DNA of 44,551 bases from Jaenimonas drosophilae. Lineage: Eukaryota; Euglenozoa; Kinetoplastea; Trypanosomatida; Trypanosomatidae. The DNA is taken from the NCBI GenBank assembly GCA_030849065.1, contig JASAON010001510.1, positions 1 through 44,551 of the forward strand. Direction: 5' to 3'. Position 1 is the first letter of the stretch. The number at the start of each line of letters is the position of its first letter. Positions 18,701 to 27,659 of this stretch are shown one piece after another. The notes under the pieces are model-generated. The model was given only the letters and a program-made list of their open reading frames with translations. It was not told where the DNA came from and did not search any database. A program made the translations under genes and the position numbers.

Positions 18701-21700
18701 CTCATGAAACTGTTGCTTTCGTACACACAACACCGCGCGATAAAAGGTGGCGGTGGTTCCAACGTACCCATCCTCGGGGATGAGCGCTGTGATCGTCTCC
18801 ATTTCATCCCATCGACGCAGGAGCCATGCGGCATGCGAGCCCCAAAAGGCCAAATCCGACGCCTCCTTTCGGCTCACTCGTGGAGCGAACAGTTTCCAAG
18901 AGTCGAGGAGGCGGCTATAATCGCCAAGATTGTCCAGAGATCGCATCAAACCATCAATGTGAATGAACTTGTTGGGCTCAACCTGAAGGCGTTGTTGGTA
19001 AGCACGTAGGCTCTGACTCCACCACTGCAACTTTTCAAACAGCTGCGCATCCATCATGGATGGAAGCTCATCTGGCAGCTTTCCAGTCAAGGAAATGAAG
19101 TTCCCCTGGACATACTCAAGTACACCTTCCGCACTCTCCCTCTGGCCAAGAACGTTAAAGAGATAGATGGCCTTCTCAGAAAGCTGCAAGACACGTTTCC
19201 ACTGATCCTTGTGCAAGGGAGTAGCCGTTCCTCGGAGCCTCCCCAGTTCATAGTCACGGATTGTCTCGTTGAACTGCTGCTCCACATAATGCAATGCCTT
19301 CGCAAACAAATTGCAACGCTCTGTACTCTCCATGAGGATGTTCACGTCAAAGAGGAGGTTGGAGTAGGAACTCTTTTGTGAGGCATCACGGCGTGTAAAT
19401 CGCGACTCCAGCCGCTCCATGTACTCCGATAGGTTGAGTAGCTCCTGCAAAACCTCAGACGGAACCTGCTTGTCCCCGAGTACAGCCTCGAGGCGTCGAG
19501 TGACTGTCTTTCGGGTTGCGGTGTCCATTTCAGCATAGCAGACGGCAAAGGCAGAGTGCAGCATGTGTCGTGCGAAGGGTTCATGGTTCTGCGCCAGGTA
19601 GTACGCATAGCCGTGGGAAAGGGAAGGGCTGGCACGGAGAAGCTCCACTGAGAGCTGCTTGAGCCAGCTATTCCAATCTTCCTCGGTCACCCGATCCTGG
19701 ATGAGCAACGTATTGCGCAGGAGAGCGTACTTATCCTCCGAAGACCCTGCAGCCCCTTGGCGCTTGGGGAGGGCTTGTGGCAAGTTTGACGTCGTCAAGG
19801 GCACCAAGTCGTCCTCCCCATCCACGTAATCTGACGTCACAACGCGTCCACCCATGCTGATGACGTTGACAAGTGCTGCCTTCGTTTGCTGGCCTTCTGG
19901 ACCCATGGCATCAAGAATCGGGTGCAGAATCATGGTGTAGTTGTCAAAGGTACCCCCAAGGTTCCGGGCAACATCCACACACGCCGCCAAAGCAGCAGAC
20001 ACCACCGATGCATGGGTTGACGTGTGCTCTCGCAGGACGTAGCACAGCGTGTGCATGCATTGCGATGAGTAGAAGAAGAGTCGAGGTAGACGGCGGGCGA
20101 ACTGGCGAAGGGCTTGCAATGCAGCTACTCTGCAGTTGGGCTGAAGAAGAGGATTCACAGCCACATCACAGACGCATGGCACAACATTGGTGAGGTAGCC
20201 ATCCAACATCTTCCCCATCCGAACAAGAAAGGAGAAGGCAACCTCGCTCATACGCGGTGCTGCATGGACGACGGAGATAATTGGTGGAAGTATGTGAGCA
20301 AGGTAGGGGCGAAACCGCTCCCCCAGCGTGCGACGGATTTCAGCAAAAAGCGCGAGAATTTCCACTAGTACGTTGAGCTTGGCGGTGTTGATGAAAACTG
20401 AGACCGTACCCATGATATCACTCATGTGTTGATGCACGTACACATCACACAGCGGCACCATACGTGTGAGGCAGTGAATGAGCTCCTCGCGGATCTTGGG
20501 CTGCAGAGAAATGCGCTGAAGAATGGCAGCGAAGATTTCAGGGTAAAAGGCGGTAAGGAAGACCTCATCGGTTTTGGTCAGCGACAGAATCTCCGCTAGA
20601 ACACCCGCGGCACTGATGCACTGATCATCCGACAGTGATGGGAGCTGAAGCACATTGAGCACGTTCCTCACAACGTGAACGGCAATGGAGTCCTCAGTCC
20701 TCAGCGACCCCGCCGGAAGTACCGAATTATCCGTCTCCGCCCCCACAGCTGAAGGATGCTGCTGGGCACTCACAATTTGGCTGAGTCGAACCGGGTCAAC
20801 GGCCCCAATGATACCCATCAATTTAAGGATATCCTGCCGCAGGGGCCATGTTTCCTTGAAGCCACCATGCAATGCTGAGAGTAGGACCGGAAGAAGGCGT
20901 GGGTGCTCCTCATACACGTTGACCTCCTTGGTGGTGCGAATGATCTCGCCCAAGGTGCGAATAGCCTCCTGTTTCTTTGCGGTACTCGATGCGTCGAGAA
21001 TGTGTGCCACGACAAAGGGCCGAAGTGAAGCAACGACGGCAACGTCATCCCCTTCGGCGTAGCAGGTGAGCTTGCCTATGCAGGAGAGTAGTGCGGTAAT
21101 CACGGGCGTAGGCTGGCTCCCCACCTCCTTTAAGCGACCCGCACAGTCGTGAAGGAGAGATGAAATGTAGGGACGTGCCATTGCCGGGGCACACTCAATC
21201 ACTGCGCTGAGCACCGCAGTAGCCTGTTCCTGCTTCTTGGCCTGCGGAAACAGTCGCAAGTCGGCCGCGCATTGCACCATCACGCAGCGAAGCATAGGGC
21301 AAATGCATGATGGATTTAATGGAGAGATGCGACCCAGGAGGCGTACAGCCGCTAGCTGATTCTGAAACTTGTCATGGAGTGCAGGGAATAGAATGCTTGC
21401 GATATTCTGCATGGCGAGCAGTTGATCATGCCGCGTGGTGAAGTGCTCGAGGGTGTGCAGTCGAATGTCACTCTCAGGATCTGCCACGGCAGCATTCGCG
21501 AGCTTCTTCATGATAGTACTCACCAACCGGATGTGTTCATGCCCTCGGTGCTGCACTCGACCACTTTCGCTCTGCACACAAAATGAGCTGCTACAGCCTG
21601 ACAGAACAAGCTTGAAGCAGAGGTTGATGGAGCTACGGCGAATATCTTCATGGGGGTCAGAAATGTACTTCACGACCACCTCGCTCAAAAATGAGAGAGT

Positions 21701-23596
21701 GCTGTAGCCAGCGAAGTCCAGACTTCCAAGGGCATTCAAGTTCGCCAAGATGAAGGTTCGGCACTCGGATGCTGAGTATGCCGAAGATTGATGGCGCTGG
21801 TGTGCAATACGGAGTTGATCTTTTGTTGCCTCCAGCGTCCTGGACAGGCAGGTGGATCTCAGCTCAGGGAATACGGCACAAAGCTTTGCTACGTTTTGGG
21901 TGAAGTCCTCCGTTATTGTTCCCGAGAACAGTGGTTTCAGCAAGTATTGGAGGTAGGGTCGCACGGCATATGGCTTCACCTCGGTCAAGGTAGCCAAGCA
22001 CGTGGCTGCGGCAGGGCAGCGGTCTCGGTTAGGCCGGGGGGTCAAAGAGGTGTAAATGTGCGCAATGGTTGACTCCAGGAAGAGTGGCACCACCTCTGGC
22101 AGTACTCGAATGAGTCGGGATAAGGAAGTGAACAGCAGCGTCCGCTCATCATAGCCAGTGGTGGCGGTGAAGACTCGGGCATGGAGTGCCTTGAGCTGTT
22201 CTGCCGTTGTTTCGAGGAACTGCGGGCCGTCGTACTGCGCCATGAGGGTAAGCACATTTAGGATTTCTTCGCGAATCGGTGCCACCTCGCTCGAGGAGCT
22301 AGAGCTTAGTTGTTGAATGGCGCAGTTCCAGACTTCGTGGATACCACGAGAGGTCAGTGACGTGACTTCGACGACGCTACTTCCCCCACCGGCTTCATCT
22401 CGGTGGGTAATGATGGATGACAAAAGGGCGTTAAAGGTCAGGAGAGAGCCATGCAGAACAGCACTGCTGGCAAAATTCAAGCCTCGAAGAACGCTATGCA
22501 TCCAACGGTCCTGCCACTCTCGGAAATGGCGCTCCTCCAACGTGCGGTAGCACAGCCGCATGATGCTTAACAACACGTCCGCTGCACACAAACGAACCTG
22601 AAGACTGGCGTCAATAATAGCCATCTGGAGTCCTTCGAGCGCATCGTGAATGTGGCCCACCACCGCTGTCGGTGCTTTGCGAGCTACCTGCTGAAGGAGA
22701 AGGCAGCCAGCGAGCTTTGTTGTGTGAGACAAGTCCAGCGGCTCCCCGTCGCCGTTCCCGAGTGCAAGGCTTCCCACCTTGGCCAGCTCAATCATGGACG
22801 GAGCGGTTGGCCGCTCAGACGCCTCCGGCAGCGGGTTGCGCGATTCTCCACTAGTGGCCTGTGCAAGTTGAGGAGCGGATGAAAACTGAGGCGAGTCACG
22901 CGTGACCCCCTCCGGCGATGGACTCGGTTGAGCTCGGTCAAGGCGTGCCTGGGTGCTACCATTCGGAGCCCGGTGGTCACCTCCAGACCCACTACCCAAG
23001 AGATCTGGATTGGAGCTGGAGGTTGGTGGTGAATAGGTGGGACTATGCATGCTCGGTGGAACCGAAGGCGAGGCTCCCATGTCGCTGCTATGCGTCAAGA
23101 AGGCCGCATCGTGGCCTGGGCACCGTAGCAAAGCAATGGAGAAGCGGATGCACTCATTCACGATTCCCTCCATCGCGTTGCCACCGACATTGAGGAGTAA
23201 GCCCCATCCAGCAGCGGCTTCTGTAGATGTTGGAAAGTCCACGGTGGAGATGACGCAGCGCACCAACAGTCGTGAGAAGAGGCTAGTCATCTCTGTGAGG
23301 TCCACGTACTCCACCGTCTGCAGTGCACGCAGGACGCGCACGCCAGCCAAGTGCGTGTCTGGTTTTTCAAAGAGTAGCTCCAACTGACGGTTAAGCCACT
23401 GCGGAAGAAGTCGTGCGTCCGCAGTCGACTTCATGGCATTCCGGTGAAACAGACCATCCTTCTCCTCATCAATGATGTACTCCAGGCGCCGAACAACGGC
23501 AGTGATCGTCGTTCCTGAACTGTTGTTGTGCAGTTCAGCAAATAAGGGACGTAGCTGTGTGATCAGCGGATGCGTTCCACCAGTTCCAGCTTCCAT
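15701..23596 (-). CDS. TOR1: TOR kinase (target of rapamycin), probably TOR1-type
   Basis: A 2631-aa PI3K-related Ser/Thr kinase. Residues about 1-1300 look like alpha-helical HEAT repeats, interrupted by a Ser/Pro/Thr-rich insertion at about 170-265. A FAT domain covers about 1350-1950. The FRB region is about 2040-2135, with Trp2050 where I recall Ser2035 of mTOR, while Trp2118 matches mTOR Trp2101. The kinase domain has the catalytic loop GLGDRHPSN (Asp2355) and DFG (Asp2374). A low-complexity Ser/Thr/Pro insertion of about 100 residues (2450-2557) precedes the FATC domain, which ends GWCPFW, the hallmark TOR C-terminus. In the family TOR acts in TORC1/TORC2 to control growth in response to nutrients. 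TOR1 rather than TOR2 is inferred from the neighbouring S12 and hexose transporter genes, recalled from the T. brucei TOR1 locus. Confidence 0.93.
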   Translation of the reverse strand: MEAGTGGTHPLITQLRPLFAELHNNSSGTTITAVVRRLEYIIDEEKDGLFHRNAMKSTADARLLPQWLNRQLELLFEKPDTHLAGVRVLRALQTVEYVDLTEMTSLFSRLLVRCVISTVDFPTSTEAAAGWGLLLNVGGNAMEGIVNECIRFSIALLRCPGHDAAFLTHSSDMGASPSVPPSMHSPTYSPPTSSSNPDLLGSGSGGDHRAPNGSTQARLDRAQPSPSPEGVTRDSPQFSSAPQLAQATSGESRNPLPEASERPTAPSMIELAKVGSLALGNGDGEPLDLSHTTKLAGCLLLQQVARKAPTAVVGHIHDALEGLQMAIIDASLQVRLCAADVLLSIMRLCYRTLEERHFREWQDRWMHSVLRGLNFASSAVLHGSLLTFNALLSSIITHRDEAGGGSSVVEVTSLTSRGIHEVWNCAIQQLSSSSSSEVAPIREEILNVLTLMAQYDGPQFLETTAEQLKALHARVFTATTGYDERTLLFTSLSRLIRVLPEVVPLFLESTIAHIYTSLTPRPNRDRCPAAATCLATLTEVKPYAVRPYLQYLLKPLFSGTITEDFTQNVAKLCAVFPELRSTCLSRTLEATKDQLRIAHQRHQSSAYSASECRTFILANLNALGSLDFAGYSTLSFLSEVVVKYISDPHEDIRRSSINLCFKLVLSGCSSSFCVQSESGRVQHRGHEHIRLVSTIMKKLANAAVADPESDIRLHTLEHFTTRHDQLLAMQNIASILFPALHDKFQNQLAAVRLLGRISPLNPSCICPMLRCVMVQCAADLRLFPQAKKQEQATAVLSAVIECAPAMARPYISSLLHDCAGRLKEVGSQPTPVITALLSCIGKLTCYAEGDDVAVVASLRPFVVAHILDASSTAKKQEAIRTLGEIIRTTKEVNVYEEHPRLLPVLLSALHGGFKETWPLRQDILKLMGIIGAVDPVRLSQIVSAQQHPSAVGAETDNSVLPAGSLRTEDSIAVHVVRNVLNVLQLPSLSDDQCISAAGVLAEILSLTKTDEVFLTAFYPEIFAAILQRISLQPKIREELIHCLTRMVPLCDVYVHQHMSDIMGTVSVFINTAKLNVLVEILALFAEIRRTLGERFRPYLAHILPPIISVVHAAPRMSEVAFSFLVRMGKMLDGYLTNVVPCVCDVAVNPLLQPNCRVAALQALRQFARRLPRLFFYSSQCMHTLCYVLREHTSTHASVVSAALAACVDVARNLGGTFDNYTMILHPILDAMGPEGQQTKAALVNVISMGGRVVTSDYVDGEDDLVPLTTSNLPQALPKRQGAAGSSEDKYALLRNTLLIQDRVTEEDWNSWLKQLSVELLRASPSLSHGYAYYLAQNHEPFARHMLHSAFAVCYAEMDTATRKTVTRRLEAVLGDKQVPSEVLQELLNLSEYMERLESRFTRRDASQKSSYSNLLFDVNILMESTERCNLFAKALHYVEQQFNETIRDYELGRLRGTATPLHKDQWKRVLQLSEKAIYLFNVLGQRESAEGVLEYVQGNFISLTGKLPDELPSMMDAQLFEKLQWWSQSLRAYQQRLQVEPNKFIHIDGLMRSLDNLGDYSRLLDSWKLFAPRVSRKEASDLAFWGSHAAWLLRRWDEMETITALIPEDGYVGTTATFYRAVLCVRKQQFHEAERFVRLCRKRLDHTLSTLVAESYNRAYPIFVGLQQLSELEEFIFVQRNNQPLEPWRRLWEKRLSVMAYSGWGGTLANHTLMTDAMDELDMWLRFVSLSRANGRERTSSEVLYELLGSQSLSHALKQPVLPTPAIALAAFQHMHDLKERDHAIELLEQYVSTMDPNSNDIMEVSSRPSLAMCHAKLANWLFDQANANGTQLDAAPAVVRRVLAHLSRATSLDGENGAIWHSWARFNHALVHQTPPSHTLEHHLICALDGYMRSVRLSQELEDILGFLSLWFHHGSRTEVLHNLELQTNILMVSSSVWLKVIPQIIARMDSEDSVISESVCKLLSLVAKAHPQALLYSLNVTTSSLQGGARSSEPNERRKASQRILARIAELHRHGQVLVNEAALVCQELVRCAVLWTELWFDELERAWCQWGRDQNVRTVRGMLQPLLDLMERPETMAESHFVTEFGELIGHACECLDQAMLSSGAEAEAFMDDAWNRFKSAVRRMEEQISSMSSLALQLVSPKLLQHGKDLSLVVPGQYHESGNYPHILSFQPTLKVMNSKQHPRRLYIQGSDGEVYKFLLKGHEDLRLDERVMQLLAFVNTLLDKHTTIQRRDGTIQVFSVTPLSDNAGLVGWVDHCETLHQLIREYRVHSKHLSIEVNIMQSFGVNLERLMPIQHVEPFELALEQTDGTDLAQSLWTRAPSTESWVDRRSTYISSLATMSMVGHILGLGDRHPSNLMIDAFSGRVVHIDFGDCFEVAQHRTAFPEKVPFRLTRMLIKAMDMGTIEGIFPHACTGVMRVLREEGSSILALLEAFVHDPLVSWWRGEEETEECTEVPDTITTEADCITEVTSSHTTAPRAPTHLFSSPGSARPTSFAMSSSYIAMGESFKRIASAVGSLPMKRAKELASRRTTPTASLPKSSTPQSPTTGGSTQLSKAQKVVNRIKEKLEGREFVTTTTALYGVGTRGSGGMAMHEELTVEAQVSRLLQVASSHENLCVHYQGWCPFW

Positions 23597-24962
23597 TTTC
23601 GCTCGTTGTTAAAATGTGTCCACCCCAATACAATGGCTTGGGTTATGAGCAATGAGGTCGCTAGTCGGGTTTGTGTTCGGGGGGTGGGCGTACGTACTTG
23701 TGCGGTCATGCACAACGGCAGCAAGGACGCACGAGTAGGTCTCAACCAAATAGGCAGATGACACACAGTAGACACGCCTGACAAATTTTAGTGTGCAACG
23801 CTGCAGGAAAGAATGAACTGTAGGTGCGGTGTGGCAGCCAAAGAGAGGTACCCCACCTAACTACGTGATTTGTGCTATAAGCAGTGATGGGTGTGGGAGG
23901 AGATTCCTCTAGTACGCATGCGTGGCTCGTCCAAATGATTCCAATGAACTGGAGACGATAGCGAGGTGTGAAGAAAAACCTTGACACACACACAACCACA
24001 CACACACGCACGCACGCACACACACACACAGTTGTCTGGGTTGATACTCCCTACTGAGTTCAATCCCTCGTCTACCCAGTAGATGCACTTTTGCGAGTAA
24101 AGATTGCAGACGCAATGAAGAAAAACAGAAGCAGCAATGATAGAGCAAAGAAATACACAGGCATTTGATGTGGAGAGAGAAAAATGGCAACGGAGCAATG
24201 TTCAGATGTCGTGAAACAGAAGTAGCACTGTTAGGCCGTTAAGATATCTAGCCGAGCGTGAATACTCCGAAGCCCCACAATCAAAGGACTGGAGGGAAAG
24301 CGCTTGGCACAGCAGCGGATCATGCAGATGCAGGAAGGAAAGTGGGAATGCATGTTTAATGAAGTAGGGGTGGTAAGCATGGAAATGGAGGAAAAGTGCG
24401 TGGAAGTGCATGGAACGGGCATAGGAATGCGTCAGCACAAAACTCGTTGGCAGGTCACAGCCAGTGAACACTGTGCTGATATCGTCGCCATGGCGGGAAG
24501 AGGTTCGTAAGTCTCAGCACTGCTGTGAATATGAGTATCTAAGGAAAGTAGTGCTGTTGTAAAATGAAATCGAGATGGAAAGAAACACAGCATTAGGGAA
24601 TGATTCACGCAACATATCAGTTGTCGCACAGTTTTTTGATATACAGGTCAGACGCACAGCATTCCATTTCTCGATATCAGTGCTCCACGTCTCACTCTTG
24701 ACAAATGGAATATAATGAAGGCTTGAGAAAAAAAATGTGGCAGGTCAGCGAACTGGCGCAGCCCTGACAAAAAGCAGTGACCTGTTGGAGTCCCAACGGA
24801 AACACTCCGGATTGTGATGGGGTTCACGTGACTCCACTCCTCCAGAAGGGCGGAGTGAGGTAGCAGAAAAGTCGATATAACTTCTCTTCCACTCGAACAA
24901 CTTAGAATGGCACGGGGTCATTCTACTTCCCCCTTCCTCATAATCTGGATTAGGAAGAGACC
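23597..24962. other. Intergenic region upstream of TOR
   Basis: About 1.37 kb between the PEX11-like gene and TOR, without a supported gene. It contains a CA microsatellite (23984-24030). Overlapping frames of 60-107 codons on both strands around 23.7-24.6 kb are low-complexity. It should hold the PEX11-like 3' UTR and the TOR splice acceptor. Confidence 0.55.
23984..24030. repeat. CA dinucleotide microsatellite, imperfect
   Basis: About 47 nt of CA repeats with ACC and ACG interruptions on the plus strand (TG on the coding strand). Dinucleotide repeats in intergenic DNA are common in trypanosomatids. Confidence 0.8.
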
Positions 24963-25766
24963 TCATTCATCCACATCTCCAGTGGACAAGCTGTAGCTCT
25001 TGCCAATGCACCCCACGCTCATCTCACCTGACGAATTGGCTGTCGGACTCGCCATGGGAGCCGCCTCCGCCGACGAACAGCAGCGATACCGCGTATCCTT
25101 CCACACAAGCCACACACCCAACAGGCCCGACACCGAGCCACAGATGTACTCCAATGTTGGTATTGGGGTGTATCCAGGGATCCACTTGTAGTAAACGTAC
25201 ATATCGCAGGCTGTGCGTACGGCCAGAACGTTTGACACGTTGAGTTCTGCAGACGCGGTACGTATATCCTTGTCCGTTTTGGCAGCCTTCAGTGCCGCAC
25301 GAAGGTGGGGGCGTTTTAGAATTTCCACCAGCAAGCAGCAGGTAAGTGAAAAAGACTTAAAAAATCGGTAGAAGAAGGACAATCGCTTCCTGCTCCAGCG
25401 GTGAATGATGACCTTCTGCAGAAAGTTCAAGTCACCACTCAACTGCTCCGGAGCCCTCAGGAAGTACGACAGACACAGGAAAAGCCAGTGGTAGAAACCA
25501 AAGTGATCAGGAGGGGCGTTGAAGCGTTGGACACCTTGAGACAGGGTGATGAAGTGCTTACCAAAATTGCATAGCATGCGGCACTCAATGATGGAGTCAA
25601 CTAGAGCAGCCCACTTGGCCTTATCCTCGTTGGATCCACTGTAGATCATCATGAGTCGGAACACGCCAAGAACAGATTTCAGTGCCATGTCAACGCCAAC
25701 GCCTTTCCGCAAGTACAAGGTGAGCGCCTCCAACGTGGGAACCTTCACGGTGGAATGTTCAGCCAT
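24963..25766 (-). CDS. PEX11: PEX11-family peroxisomal/glycosomal membrane protein
   Basis: 267 aa, similar in length to PEX11 and the trypanosome GIM5 proteins. The N-terminus (about 1-75) is amphipathic and basic, with a KVLGVFR-like context, YSG and a cluster resembling the PEX11 region that binds membrane and promotes elongation. Hydrophobic segments lie at about 98-112 (HWLFLCLSYFL), about 140-155 (FSLTCCLLVEIL) and about 215-232 (CGSVSGLLGVWLVW), followed by a Ser/Ala-rich cytosolic tail. In kinetoplastids this family sits in the glycosome membrane and controls glycosome number and shape. Whether it is PEX11 itself, GIM5 or another paralogue cannot be settled here. The start at 25766 is the first ATG and gives the expected N-terminus. 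Confidence 0.75.
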   Translation of the reverse strand: MAEHSTVKVPTLEALTLYLRKGVGVDMALKSVLGVFRLMMIYSGSNEDKAKWAALVDSIIECRMLCNFGKHFITLSQGVQRFNAPPDHFGFYHWLFLCLSYFLRAPEQLSGDLNFLQKVIIHRWSRKRLSFFYRFFKSFSLTCCLLVEILKRPHLRAALKAAKTDKDIRTASAELNVSNVLAVRTACDMYVYYKWIPGYTPIPTLEYICGSVSGLLGVWLVWKDTRYRCCSSAEAAPMASPTANSSGEMSVGCIGKSYSLSTGDVDE

Positions 25767-26393
25767 CCTGGTAGGGGAGGAATTGCTCGGGGCAAGAAGT
25801 AATCCCGATTAAATGGGCTGTTCTGCAACGAGGTGCAAGTACGAGGTGAAGTGCAAAGATACGGCAATCCACAAAGGAAAGCAAAAATATGAATACCCTC
25901 TCACCGCTATCAGATTATGTTGACGAACGCAGTGACGAGGAAGCCGACGCAAACACTTCGATTTGAAATGCGCGCTGTAGACTGGTGAGTGGTGAACCTG
26001 CGAGGAGGACTTGCTGAACCTGTATTCGATCCTACTGCTGGGATTACTAATCTGTGACTTTGTTTTTTTTTCTGCCTACGAAAACTAGTGCAGCGAATCC
26101 ACCTTGGGCTAGGGGTTTTTTTTTGCAGAAAGCGCTGTCGTCAATGGGGGGTGTAGAAGAATAGTGAAAGGCTGGCGCCAACACCAAAAAAGAAACTCAA
26201 CGTTTTACCGGGTAGAGCAACGCCCTTGAAATGGGATATCTTGTTATGTCCCAAAATGAGGAGAAGAAGAAGGAAGAGGTCATTGAGGTGATGGTGAAAC
26301 GCAATCAATCCCGTGCGATTTCTCATTAGGTGTTGTCCAATGAAAGGGTCGTTCGTGCAAGAGAAAACAGATTGGGATGGAGCGCGAGCATGA
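25767..26393. other. Intergenic spacer between lectin and PEX11-like gene
   Basis: About 630 nt, no supported gene. The coding strand has a CTTCTTCTCC-type tract around 26260-26285, a plausible polypyrimidine signal. A minus-strand frame over 26141-26602 is rich in Leu/Phe only because of this tract. Confidence 0.5.
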
Positions 26394-27323
26394 CTAGTCT
26401 TGCTGACTCTGGGAGCGGCTGGCGGGAGATCCTCGCCGAGCACGTGCATAGCTAATGAGTCGCTCGCGTTCAAACAACTGAACTCGACGTGCCTCCTGCT
26501 CTTCCTCCTGGTGAGCATGCTTTCGAGACAATGGGGACATGACAATGCTGTGCACCGAATGTTCAGCCTGGGTTGTGTCCGTGTTCCCCGCAGTGACGCC
26601 AAAGTAGTACAGCCGTGTCTTGTTGAGATGCGTCGATTCAGCAGTCACGCACTGAATGAAGTTCTTCTCGACGAGATCCTCCACGGCTGGCTCTGATCCG
26701 GGATGTACGGTATACCGCAGGGTGAAGGCTCCTGCATCGTACCTTAGTGAGATCGTCAGATGACTTTCACCAAGACCACTGATCCGACAGCCCCCCGCTC
26801 GCTGCTCCTGTAACTTGCCCGGCTGCAGCGCCACCTCTCCGGTGCCAAGGATGAGAGAGAGTTCATCGTTGTGGTCCAAGACCACCCCAATACCCTGAAA
26901 ATGCTGTTGGAAGCCAAAAAACCGTGAATCAGAGTGGTACTGGTACTTCTCAGTGCTAGCATACCAAATGCCCATTCCGCTTCCCGCCCCATCCGCCAGC
27001 CAACTTCCATGGCGGTGCATCATCCGAAGAGTAACGTTAAGCTGAAAGCTCTCCATATCGCTCCCATGCCGATTCCACAAAAAGCCTTTTGAGAATGAGC
27101 GAGTGTCAGTCAAGTGGACTGCCCAGTCCGTTACCACAGTGTGCCGTCCAAAGGACCAGTACTGCATACCATTCATCCAATAGTTCTGCAGCATTGGCGG
27201 GAAGAGTGAATGCACCTGTGAAACATCATTGCTGATGGCCCCTAGAGCAAGTGCAGGCAGAGGGATTGTTGCAAGCACTACTAGAGTCAGCACCAGCACT
27301 CTCCACATGGTACAATAATGCAT
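26394..27323 (-). CDS. L-type (legume-like) lectin of the ERGIC-53/VIP36 family
   Basis: 309 aa from the ATG at 27323; ATG 27308 (Met-Trp-Arg-Val) would give a tidier signal peptide and is an alternative. The hydrophobic signal peptide ends at about residue 26 after LPALA. The luminal domain carries family landmarks: W-rich beta strands near 50-65, a GMGIWY strand (about 120-125) comparable to the GLAIWY strand of ERGIC-53, and FQGIGVVLDHND (about 144-155) comparable to the Ca2+/mannose-binding region. In the family these proteins are cargo receptors for N-glycoproteins in the early secretory pathway. Unusually, no transmembrane span or ER-exit/retrieval tail follows. The C-terminus (about 265-309) is instead charged and Arg/Glu/Gln-rich. 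It may be soluble, or may work with a membrane partner. Confidence 0.72.
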   Translation of the reverse strand: MHYCTMWRVLVLTLVVLATIPLPALALGAISNDVSQVHSLFPPMLQNYWMNGMQYWSFGRHTVVTDWAVHLTDTRSFSKGFLWNRHGSDMESFQLNVTLRMMHRHGSWLADGAGSGMGIWYASTEKYQYHSDSRFFGFQQHFQGIGVVLDHNDELSLILGTGEVALQPGKLQEQRAGGCRISGLGESHLTISLRYDAGAFTLRYTVHPGSEPAVEDLVEKNFIQCVTAESTHLNKTRLYYFGVTAGNTDTTQAEHSVHSIVMSPLSRKHAHQEEEQEARRVQLFERERLISYARARRGSPASRSQSQQD

Positions 27324-27659
27324 CAATGATGATTTCGATACAATACAAGGAACAGAGCTCGTGGTAGCTAAGGCAAACTTTTTTTAGATCACTCTACTGT
27401 GAACCAAAAAAAAACGCCACGTTGAACCCTCACTAACCTATAGAGCAAATCAAAACGAGAGCAGAATCAGCGATATGTCAATACGCTCACAACCACAATC
27501 CATTTGTGGTTCTTGGTCAACCCAGCAGTGACAACTTCCGTGAATGAAACGAGAGGAATCACGAAGCAGCATAATACTGTACACGGCCATTGATGGGACT
27601 TCCCAAGGCACATGCTAGACATCCAAAAAAAGACACACCGAACGCTGAGCAAATGATTC
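27324..27659. other. Intergenic spacer between HECT ligase and lectin
   Basis: About 335 nt. It holds the 3' UTR of the HECT gene and the 5' region of the lectin gene. T- and A-runs occur at 27380-27416. No gene seen. Confidence 0.5.

Noticed and set aside
26141..26602. Leu-rich minus-strand frame as a frameshifted membrane anchor for the lectin
   Set aside because: The hydrophobic part is about 12 residues, derives from a CT-rich tract and needs a frameshift for which there is no direct evidence.
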